The notes beneath the pieces are model-generated. The model saw only the letters and a list, made by a program, of their open reading frames with translations. It was not told the DNA's origin and searched no databases. From an uncultured Ruminococcus sp. (GTDB lineage: Bacteria; Bacillota; Clostridia; Oscillospirales; Ruminococcaceae), in the NCBI GenBank assembly GCA_937942105.1, contig CALDFS010000138.1, forward strand, positions 1-10,748: DNA of 10,748 nucleotides, given 5' to 3'. The translations under genes and the position numbers were made by a program. Positions 1-5,650 of the stretch are shown in pieces (within the stretch, counting starts at the first letter, position 1; each line of letters starts with the position of its first letter).

Positions 1-1745
1 GGGACTTCAAGGTCTCCATGCTGCTTGTAGTATTCAAGTGCCGCAGAATAGTTTCTTTCCCAGATGTAGTCCGGCTGGCTCCAAATCATGCCGATTTCGT
101 CCAGCTGTTTTACTCTCTCTTCAGTAAGATACGAGCTTCGCAGACCGTTCTTTCGGCAGGTTCTAATTCCCGCAAGCCAGCTTCCAAGGCGGATACCGTC
201 CGACGTGACGTACTGCGTTTTTATATCTAAATTTCCGTTGTTGTCGTAATATTTTTGCGCGGCAGAGAAGTATTTCTCCCAGGATATATCCGAGACGCTC
301 TGCCATCTCATGCCGATTGAATCAAGCTTGGCTATGCGCTCCTCGCTGATGGTTCCGAACTGCTCGCCTGCCCTGATTTTTCTTTGGGTGCAGAGCCAAC
401 TGCCCAAAGAGTAGCCGTCAGGAGTCTTATACCGTCTCTCAACTTCCAAGTTGCCGTGCTGAGTGTAATACTCCTTAGCCTTCTGGAACATCTGCTCCCA
501 TGAGGCAGTCAGGGTGTCCTCCAGCCTCTCGAAAAGACTTCTTACGTCCTTTGCCTCGTCGATTATCTCAAAGCTGTCGGTAACAATCTCGTCGGCATCG
601 CCCAAATCTCGGTAATATACCACCGCCGAGCGCATTTCCTCTTCGATTGCGCCAACGCTGTAGAGGTTTTCAAAGTTGTTGACTATATCAAAGATAATGG
701 GCGCACGGTCAATCTCGAAAGACTTTCCCGCCGAAAGCGCTCTGCCGATTTGCTGTTTATATATAATAGGAGATGTTGTCGGGCGGAACAGTATCACTCC
801 TGATATGCCGCCGACGTGCACTCCCTCGTTAAGGGCATCTATACAGAAAAGAAGGCGGAGATGCGCGTTGCTGTTGTCGTTTTTGAAAGCCTTGAAGGAT
901 TCGTCTGAGCTTGGGTCGCTTGAATATACTGAGTAGATGCTCGGGTTCGGGTCAACCTGCGCGAACCACTCCCCCGCCTTGGAAATACAGCTTTGCATAT
1001 TTTGATAGTCGGAGCAGAAGACAATGTACTTGCCGGTTTTGTCGCTCATGTGGCGTGCAAAGACCTTTTCAAGACCTTCTGCCTTTTCAAGAGTGCGTTT
1101 CAAAGCTTCAAAGTATCTCTCAGCAGCTGAGAAGCAGGGCTTTCCCTTTGCTCTTTCCAAGCGCGAAGCGTATTTTTCAAGCTCGTTCTGATATGAATAC
1201 AAAGAAACAACATATTTAGGAGCCGCAAGGATTCCCCTTGCTATAGCCTCGCCCAAAGACATTTCGCTGGCGATATTGCCCTCGAAAAGCTCATCTGCCA
1301 TGTCTCTTTGATTGTCCAGATACCTTATATTCGTCGCCGAAAGACCCAGAACCGGGACGGTTGAATGGCTATGCAGGAGCCTGTTAACTCCCTCTCCCCA
1401 CATTTTTGCTCCGCAGCGGTGGAATTCGTCCAAGACTATATACCCGCAGTCGAGTTCGGATATCTCCTCATCGGTCATGAGCATAAGCTTGGCATATGTC
1501 AGAAAGATTATGTTTTCCGGGATATATCCGCAGGCATCCTTTAAGTTTTCAAGCTGAGTTGTGAAGATGTATTCAGACGGCGAAAGCCAGACTATGTTTT
1601 CCTCGGGATTATCCTCGCACAGCTTGAAGCCGATGAAGGATTTACCGGTGCCGGTGGGGTGGATTACCGCAGCCTTGCCCGCTTCCGACAGCATTTTTAC
1701 TGCCGATTCGTAGGCTATTCGGTTGTGAGCGAACAATTCAATCAT
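1..1745 (-). CDS. SF2 DEAD/DEAH-box helicase with helicase-associated (HA) repeats, C-terminus cut by window edge
   Basis: An ATP-dependent nucleic-acid helicase or translocase, probably cytoplasmic. The frame is open from ATG at 1745 to the left edge (581 codons). Seen motifs: Walker A HPTGTGKS (residues 29-36), Walker B LDEFH (D106-H109), motif III LSAT (S136), a motif V-like ALNEGVHV, and motif VI QQIGRAL (Q331-R335). From residue 416 the protein carries tandem HA repeats, each starting W-E and containing a Y-Y-x-x-x-G-(N/D)-L-(E/D) segment, an L-G-S-W segment and an E-E-R-x-x-x-L-(D)-x-I-G-M segment. The repeats start at W416, W489 and W562, an exact 73-residue (219-nt) period; the third is incomplete. 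The start is fixed by GGAGGT at 1753-1758, 7 nt upstream. HA-repeat helicases are often found in accessory or mobile regions; the substrate is not predictable here. Family call is firm, biological role unknown. Confidence 0.9.
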   Translation of the reverse strand, partial: MIELFAHNRIAYESAVKMLSEAGKAAVIHPTGTGKSFIGFKLCEDNPEENIVWLSPSEYIFTTQLENLKDACGYIPENIIFLTYAKLMLMTDEEISELDCGYIVLDEFHRCGAKMWGEGVNRLLHSHSTVPVLGLSATNIRYLDNQRDMADELFEGNIASEMSLGEAIARGILAAPKYVVSLYSYQNELEKYASRLERAKGKPCFSAAERYFEALKRTLEKAEGLEKVFARHMSDKTGKYIVFCSDYQNMQSCISKAGEWFAQVDPNPSIYSVYSSDPSSDESFKAFKNDNSNAHLRLLFCIDALNEGVHVGGISGVILFRPTTSPIIYKQQIGRALSAGKSFEIDRAPIIFDIVNNFENLYSVGAIEEEMRSAVVYYRDLGDADEIVTDSFEIIDEAKDVRSLFERLEDTLTASWEQMFQKAKEYYTQHGNLEVERRYKTPDGYSLGSWLCTQRKIRAGEQFGTISEERIAKLDSIGMRWQSVSDISWEKYFSAAQKYYDNNGNLDIKTQYVTSDGIRLGSWLAGIRTCRKNGLRSSYLTEERVKQLDEIGMIWSQPDYIWERNYSAALEYYKQHGDLEV

Positions 1746-1804
1746 CCTTCACACCTCCGACTGGTAAGTAAAGCACACTTTAATTAACACAACATAAATC
1801 AACG

Positions 1805-1840
1805 AAATTCGGCGATTTTTCCGGCATAATCACCGAATTT
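1805..1840 (-). promoter_or_regulatory. Stem-loop at the 5' end of the helicase mRNA
   Basis: A 13-bp stem (1805-1817 with 1828-1840) encloses a 10-nt loop, about 4 nt from the predicted transcript start. The single non-Watson-Crick position is a U-G wobble in the minus-strand RNA but an A-C mismatch in the plus-strand RNA, so the fold suits minus-strand transcription. It may protect the 5' end or be a binding site. There is no U-run after it, so it is not a terminator. Confidence 0.55.
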
Positions 1841-1850
1841 TCTGTCTTTT

Positions 1851-1879
1851 ATTATACATCATTGCCTGTTTTATGTCAA
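1851..1879 (-). promoter_or_regulatory. Consensus sigma-A promoter of the helicase gene
   Basis: On the minus strand TTGACA (1874-1879) and TATAAT (1851-1856) are separated by exactly 17 bp, a perfect housekeeping promoter. The predicted start near 1844 gives a leader of about 100 nt before the ATG at 1745. Such an ideal promoter would normally need a repressor to be controlled. Confidence 0.85.
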
Positions 1880-1963
1880 GACACAATTGTTAATTAAAGT
1901 GTACCTTTTTTTACAGCAAAGATTGTTATATTTCACCAAATACTGAGGTTGGATATAAAAATA

Positions 1964-2002
1964 AGCACATCGGGTTGTGGTTCCGATGTGCTTTTTATTT
2001 TT
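1964..2002. terminator. Orphan bidirectional rho-independent terminator
   Basis: A perfect 10-bp stem AGCACATCGG / CCGATGTGCT (1964-1973 with 1983-1992), loop of 9, is followed by a T-rich run on the plus strand. The minus-strand reading is also followed by a T-rich stretch. No gene ends here on either strand: the flanking genes are divergent. It may insulate the two promoters, end an unannotated small RNA, or be left from a lost gene. Confidence 0.75.
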
Positions 2003-2165
2003 TATGGATATGATTTTTTGGAAGTGGAAGTCGGGAATAAACTAACTGTATCCGCTATATGATGAACATTGCTCTCATTTTAAATATAATACCTTTATTG
2101 CAATTCGATATATAACAATCGTTGTGTCTATAGCCATATCAAAGCCGTCAAAGGCACTCAACAGC
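2003..2165. other. AT-rich intergenic stretch with no recognisable feature
   Basis: Part of the 515-bp gap between the helicase and dehydrogenase genes. No open frame with a ribosome binding site is seen on either strand. TATTAT-like sequences occur on the minus strand but without a well-spaced -35, so a transcript running into the orphan terminator cannot be supported. Confidence 0.4.
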
Positions 2166-2170
2166 CACAC

Positions 2171-2235
2171 TTTAACTGATATTTATATAATCTTTATACA
2201 ATCTTCATAAAACCAAAATAATTATCTGATATAAT
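2171..2235 (+). promoter_or_regulatory. Candidate activator-dependent promoter with 11-bp-phased hexamers
   Basis: Four hexamers lie exactly 11 bp apart: TTTAAC (2171), TTTATA (2182), TTTATA (2193) and TTCATA (2204). They are followed by TATAAT at 2230-2235. No good -35 sits 17 bp before this -10 (the bases there are ATAAAA). Direct repeats with 11-bp phasing replacing the -35 are the pattern bound by OmpR/PhoB-family response regulators; the last three hexamers fit the Bacillus PhoP pattern TT(A/C/T)A(C/T)A. The regulator is inferred only. The AT-richness makes chance a real alternative, and one repeat itself contains TATAAT. Confidence 0.4.
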
Positions 2236-2260
2236 CGTTTATGAAAGGATGGCGATATTT

Positions 2261-2842
2261 ATGGTTAACGTTAAAGGCAGATGGGCACTGATTACCGGCG
2301 CAAGCAGAGGAATAGGATATCTTACGGCAAAATTCATGGCATCACAGGGTTGTAACCTGATTCTTCACAGCAGGACTATGGAGCATTCCGAGCAAGTTGC
2401 AGCTGAGGTCAGAGAAATGGGCGTTTCGGCGTATGCCGTTTACGCGGAGCTTTCCGACCTTGACGCGGTTAAGAAGATGCTTTCGGATATCGACGCTATT
2501 GGCGTAAGGATTGACATTGTTATGAACAATGCAGGGCTTCAAATCGCTTACAGAACCGATTATTACTCGACACCCGTATCCGACTACACCGAAAGTTTCA
2601 AGATAAACACCATTGCCCCCGCAATGATATGCTATCACTTCATGCCGAAGATGATTGAAGCGGGCTTCGGAAGAATCATCAATACAACCAGCGGAATCGC
2701 TCTTGAACCCGAACAGGCAGGATATTCCGCTTCAAAGGCGGCTCTTGACAAGATAACCATCGACCTTGGCTCTAAGGTTGAGGGCACCGACGTCATGATA
2801 AATCTCACCGACCCCGGATGGTGCAGAACCGACCTTGGCTGA
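2261..2842 (+). CDS. Short-chain dehydrogenase/reductase (classical SDR), truncated by an in-frame TGA
   Basis: A classical SDR, a cytoplasmic NAD(P)-dependent oxidoreductase acting on carbonyl or alcohol groups; the substrate is not predictable. Seen motifs: cofactor loop TGASRGIG (residues 12-19), NNAG (89-92), catalytic serine near S144, and YSASK (Y155, K159). The start at 2261 gives MVNVKGRW before the glycine loop, normal for the family. An in-frame ATG at 2249 abuts the AAAGG at 2243-2247 and is unlikely to be used; from 2261 the spacing is 12 nt. The frame stops at TGA 2840-2842 after 193 residues, inside the usual DLG-G-P-x-A-P stretch, and then remains open and SDR-like to a TAA at 3011-3013. 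Classical SDRs are about 250 residues, exactly what read-through would give. Without the tail the substrate-side C-terminus is lost, so activity is doubtful. Confidence 0.85.
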   Translation: MVNVKGRWALITGASRGIGYLTAKFMASQGCNLILHSRTMEHSEQVAAEVREMGVSAYAVYAELSDLDAVKKMLSDIDAIGVRIDIVMNNAGLQIAYRTDYYSTPVSDYTESFKINTIAPAMICYHFMPKMIEAGFGRIINTTSGIALEPEQAGYSASKAALDKITIDLGSKVEGTDVMINLTDPGWCRTDLG

Positions 2843-3013
2843 CCTCATGCACCCAACGCTCCCGAAAGCGCTATCCCCGGAATCGCGGTTGGCGCGTTTG
2901 TTGACGATAAGAAGTCGGGAAGATATCTAAACGCTCCGCACTTTACCGGCATGACCATCGAGGAAGCTGTCAAGAAGGCAGAAGCGCAGTTCGACAGCCC
3001 TTACAGGAAATAA
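2843..3013 (+). pseudogene. In-frame C-terminal remainder of the SDR after the premature TGA
   Basis: These 56 codons plus TAA continue the SDR frame without any shift, from P-H-A-P-N-A-P-E-S to S-P-Y-R-K. The content matches an SDR C-terminus: proline/alanine-rich loop, AFVDDKKSGRY, then FTGMTIEEAVKKAE. No start codon with a ribosome binding site precedes it, so it is not an independent gene. The interrupted codon falls where many relatives have glycine, so a single GGA-to-TGA change explains it. The base after the stop is C, a context known in bacteria to be comparatively leaky. Confidence 0.8.
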
Positions 3014-3047
3014 GCCAAGCTAAATGAATCTCTCGTAAAACAACAAA

Positions 3048-3090
3048 GTCCCGCATAAATGATGCTTGTCATTTGTGCGGGACGGTTTTA
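3048..3090. terminator. Shared terminator between the convergent SDR and alcohol dehydrogenase genes
   Basis: A 15-bp stem (3048-3062 with 3069-3083) with one T-G wobble and a 6-nt loop begins GTCCCGCA and ends TGCGGGAC. GGTTTTA follows on the plus strand and TTTGTTGTTTT on the minus strand. It lies between two converging genes and probably serves both. Confidence 0.85.
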
Positions 3091-3108
3091 TCTATGAAAC
3101 TAAATTTA

Positions 3109-4290
3109 TCAGATATGCGCCTTTGCGGCAATCTCGTATATCTTTGTTATGTCATCGGAAGAGAGCCTTACAAAGCCCCATGTTCTTCCGCCGCCTACAC
3201 CCTGCTTTTCAACAAGGAGCGGGATATCCTCCTCTTTCGCGCCAAGCTCGGCAAGGTTTATGGGAAGTCCGATATCATGAAGGAAGCGCCTGAACCGGCG
3301 GATACCCTCACGCGCAGTTTCCGATGGGTTATGATAGTTCATCTCGCAGCCCCATACTCTTACCGCCATCTGAGCAAATCTCATAACGTCATGATCCATT
3401 ACAAACTCCATCCACGATGGCATGATGACCGCAAGACCCGCACCGTGCGCACAGTCATAAAGACCTGAAAGCTCATGCTCGATGCTGTGGCTGTTCCAGT
3501 CCTGCGACCTTCCTACGCCCACGATATTGTTGTGAGCGACCATTCCTGCCCACATTACATTCGCCCTTGCGTCGTAGTTATCCGGCTCGGCAACCGCTCT
3601 CGGAGCTTCCTTTATCATAGTCAGAAGGACAGCCTCGCAAAGCCTGTCTGTCACCTCAACCTCGGTGGTGTTGGTGAAATATCTCTCGAAAACGTGAGCC
3701 ATGATGTCCGCCGCGCCGCAGGCTGTCTGATATGCCGGCAGAGTGCAGGTGAGCTGAGGGTTCAGCACCGAGAATTTCGGACGGAGATGCTCCGAACCCG
3801 CTCCCCTCTTAACCATTCCGTCTTCCTTTGTGATGACCGAATCACCCGAGCCTTCGCTTCCTGCAGCGGCAATGGTGAGAACCGTTCCGACCGGGACGGC
3901 GGATTTTATCCCGGCCTTGCCAGAATAGAAGTCCCAGAAGTCGCCGTCATACTTAACACCTGCGGCAATTGCCTTTGCGCTGTCGATAGCAGAACCGCCG
4001 CCAACGGCAAGGATGAAGTCTACCCCGCTCTCGCGGCAGAGCTTTATTCCCTCGTATACCAAAGTATCGCGGGGATTCGGCTTCACTCCGCCCAAAGTGA
4101 CATACTCAACGCCTTCCTTTTCAAGAGAGGCGCACACCCTGTCTATAAGTCCCGATCTGACTGCCGAGCCCGAGCCGTAATGGACGAGCACCTTTGAGCC
4201 GCCGTGCTTCTTTACGTAAAATCCGCACTCATTTTCTCTGTCTTTGCCGAAAACAAATTCCGTGGGGCTGTAGAAATTGAAATTATCCAT
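3109..4290 (-). CDS. Iron-containing alcohol dehydrogenase, butanol dehydrogenase/YqhD-like
   Basis: Group III metal-dependent alcohol dehydrogenase, 393 residues, the usual family length. It should interconvert aldehydes and alcohols with NAD(P)H in the cytoplasm. Seen motifs: GGGS (97-100) with the GGGSxxDxAK pattern for the cofactor, TIAAAGSEGSG (about 139-149), and the metal site D195, H199, H268, H282, at the YqhD positions shifted by one. The segment EHELSGLYDCAHGAGLAVIMP is typical of the butanol-dehydrogenase branch. The start at 4290 has AAGGAG 8-9 nt upstream; a longer frame from 4323 would add 11 residues ahead of this ribosome binding site and is rejected. It is convergent with the SDR and divergent from the extended SDR gene, with which it appears to share a control region. 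Exact substrate unknown. It ends in TGA, evidence that TGA is a true stop here. Confidence 0.93.
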   Translation of the reverse strand: MDNFNFYSPTEFVFGKDRENECGFYVKKHGGSKVLVHYGSGSAVRSGLIDRVCASLEKEGVEYVTLGGVKPNPRDTLVYEGIKLCRESGVDFILAVGGGSAIDSAKAIAAGVKYDGDFWDFYSGKAGIKSAVPVGTVLTIAAAGSEGSGDSVITKEDGMVKRGAGSEHLRPKFSVLNPQLTCTLPAYQTACGAADIMAHVFERYFTNTTEVEVTDRLCEAVLLTMIKEAPRAVAEPDNYDARANVMWAGMVAHNNIVGVGRSQDWNSHSIEHELSGLYDCAHGAGLAVIMPSWMEFVMDHDVMRFAQMAVRVWGCEMNYHNPSETAREGIRRFRRFLHDIGLPINLAELGAKEEDIPLLVEKQGVGGGRTWGFVRLSSDDITKIYEIAAKAHI

Positions 4291-4386
4291 ATGAATATCT
4301 CCTTCCGATAAATCATGCCGCATTTTTTTGCGAATAAATAGTTTTTTGCAACTATATCATTAGTTATTTATATCACTCTGCGGCGC

Positions 4387-4415
4387 TTGACGATATACTT
4401 AAACTATGATAGAAT
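4387..4415 (+). promoter_or_regulatory. Extended -10 sigma-A promoter of the extended SDR gene
   Basis: TTGACG (4387-4392), 17 bp, TAGAAT (4410-4415), with TG at 4407-4408 one base before the -10. Each hexamer is one base from consensus. The predicted start near 4422 leaves a leader of about 115 nt. Confidence 0.7.
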
Positions 4416-4433
4416 ATTTATATACTCTATCAA
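4406..4433 (-). promoter_or_regulatory. Candidate promoter of the alcohol dehydrogenase gene
   Basis: On the minus strand TTGATA (4428-4433) and TATCAT (4406-4411) are separated by 16 bp. The predicted start near 4399 leaves a leader of about 109 nt. Its -10 shares bases 4410-4411 with the -10 of the plus-strand promoter. Confidence 0.5.
4407..4432. promoter_or_regulatory. Inverted repeat over the divergent promoters, candidate shared operator
   Basis: TGATAGA (4407-4413) and TCTATCA (4426-4432) form a perfect 7-bp inverted repeat with a 12-bp spacer. It covers both -10 elements and the plus-strand start site. A dimeric repressor bound here would block both genes. No regulator gene is adjacent, so the binder is unknown. 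Confidence 0.4.
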
Positions 4434-4536
4434 TCTAAATTATATAGTATGCAGGTTTCAAATGCAATAGGTTAAGCGCATTTTACCATTCGTCAAATAT
4501 TTTTTTACTACTCTTTTAAGAAAGGACGGTAACATC

Positions 4537-5553
4537 ATGAAAGTATTATTCATCGGCGGAACAGGCACTATCAGCACGGCAATATCAAAGGAGCTTATCT
4601 GCAAAGGCTGTGAGCTTTATATCCTCAACCGAGGCTTGCGGAACGATATCCTCGGAGACGGTGCGCATTTCATCAAGGCGGATATCAACAACGAAGCGGA
4701 AGCTGCGGCGGCGCTTGACGGCATGAGCTTTGATGTCGTATGCGATTTTATCGGATTCGTCCCCGCTCAGCTTGAACGCGATTACAGGCTGTTCAACGGC
4801 AAGACTAAGCAGTTTATGTATATCAGCTCGGCATCAGCCTATCACAAGCCGGTCAGAAGCTACATCATCAACGAAGGCATCGCCCTTGCTAATCCATACT
4901 GGGAATACTCCCGCAACAAAATTGCCTGCGAGGAGTTTCTTATGAAGATGTACCGCGAAAACGGCTTCCCTGTCACCATCATTCGCCCAAGCCATACATA
5001 TGATGAGCGCTCCGTCCCGACGGGTGTTCACGGCAACGGCGGAAGCTGGCAGGTGTTGAAAAGGATGATTGAGGGCAAACTGGTTATCATCCACGGCGAT
5101 GGAACATCGCTTTGGACTATCACCCACAACAGCGATTTTGCCAAGGGCTTTATCGGGCTGATGGGCAATCCCCACGCCATCGGCGAGGCTTTTCAGATTA
5201 CCTGCGACGAGTCGCTTACTTGGAATCAGATATATCAGATAATTGCGGACTGCCTGGGCGTGGAGCTTAAGCCCTACTATGTTTCCTCAACGTTTTTGGC
5301 GGACGTCAGCGACTATGATTTTACAGGCGGACTTATCGGCGACAAGGCAAACACCGTTGTGTTTGACAACCGGAAGCTGAAGGAAGCCGTCCCGGGATTT
5401 GTTCCTACCGTCAGAGCTGAGGAAGGTATCAGAAGGACGGTTGAATACGTGCTTTCTCACAAGGAATGTCAGAACGAAGACCCTGAATTTGACGCTTGGT
5501 GCGATAGGGTTATCGATGCGCTTGAAGCGGCTAAGAAAGCAATCAGAGAATAA
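4537..5553 (+). CDS. NAD-dependent epimerase/dehydratase family protein (extended SDR)
   Basis: A 338-residue cytoplasmic protein of the extended SDR superfamily, which includes nucleotide-sugar epimerases and dehydratases. Seen motifs: N-terminal GGTGTIS (7-13) of the Rossmann glycine loop, the VVCDFIGFVPAQ stretch after strand 4, the YISSAS strand (S98/S100), and the catalytic pair Y124/K128 in YSRNK, followed by IIRPSHTY as in epimerases. The start is set by AAAGGA at 4521-4526, 10 nt upstream. A terminator follows directly, so it appears monocistronic. The substrate is not predictable: relatives include sugar-nucleotide enzymes and uncharacterised SDRs, and no nucleotide-sugar pathway genes are nearby. 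The divergent alcohol dehydrogenase with overlapping promoters suggests joint regulation. Confidence 0.88.
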   Translation: MKVLFIGGTGTISTAISKELICKGCELYILNRGLRNDILGDGAHFIKADINNEAEAAAALDGMSFDVVCDFIGFVPAQLERDYRLFNGKTKQFMYISSASAYHKPVRSYIINEGIALANPYWEYSRNKIACEEFLMKMYRENGFPVTIIRPSHTYDERSVPTGVHGNGGSWQVLKRMIEGKLVIIHGDGTSLWTITHNSDFAKGFIGLMGNPHAIGEAFQITCDESLTWNQIYQIIADCLGVELKPYYVSSTFLADVSDYDFTGGLIGDKANTVVFDNRKLKEAVPGFVPTVRAEEGIRRTVEYVLSHKECQNEDPEFDAWCDRVIDALEAAKKAIRE

Positions 5554-5579
5554 GGCGGACACACTATATATATAATGCG

Positions 5580-5622
5580 CAATATCTCCCTCCACCGTTT
5601 GGCAGAGGGAGATATTGTTTTG
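5580..5622 (+). terminator. Rho-independent terminator of the extended SDR gene
   Basis: A perfect 13-bp stem CAATATCTCCCTC / GAGGGAGATATTG (5580-5592 with 5605-5617), loop of 12, then TTTTG. The minus-strand reading has no T-run (GCGCATTA follows), so it serves the plus-strand gene and not clearly the convergent anti-sigma gene. Confidence 0.85.
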
Positions 5623-5650
5623 TCTGAATCCGCTTGGAACTGCGATTATC

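Larger units (their letters stand above)
1775..1902. repeat. 15-bp inverted repeat pair flanking the helicase promoter
   Basis: ACACTTTAATTAACA at 1775-1789 is the exact reverse complement of the 15 bases at 1888-1902. Each arm contains the palindrome TTAATTAA. The arms lie 113 bp apart centre to centre, one just upstream of the -35 box (about -44 to -58) and one in the leader (about +56 to +70). Because one arm lies outside the transcript they cannot pair in RNA, so a DNA-level role such as a paired operator is more likely. A 128-bp MITE-like element with terminal inverted repeats is an alternative, but no target-site duplication is visible. Confidence 0.6.

Noticed and set aside
1..500. 219-bp periodicity as a CRISPR or DNA satellite
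   Set aside because: The period is explained by protein-level helicase-associated repeats in a continuous frame. There are no short identical repeats with spacers.
1775..1902. Firm call of a mobile MITE
   Set aside because: Terminal inverted repeats are present, but there is no visible target-site duplication, and the number of genomic copies cannot be known from one window.
1910..1932. Plus-strand promoter TTTACA...TATATT leading into the orphan terminator
   Set aside because: The spacer is only 11 bp, too short for a sigma-A promoter.
2840..2842. TGA read as glycine (alternative code) or selenocysteine
   Set aside because: The alcohol dehydrogenase, anti-sigma and XRE genes end naturally at TGA, so it is a stop here. 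The position is not a catalytic or cysteine position in SDRs, and no convincing SECIS-like hairpin follows.
3475..4197. Long plus-strand frame of 240 codons opposite the alcohol dehydrogenase
   Set aside because: It is the antisense of a gene with full motifs, has no ribosome binding site and resembles no protein family.
4834..5175. Minus-strand frame of 113 codons inside the extended SDR gene
   Set aside because: Antisense shadow of a well-supported gene, with no family resemblance.
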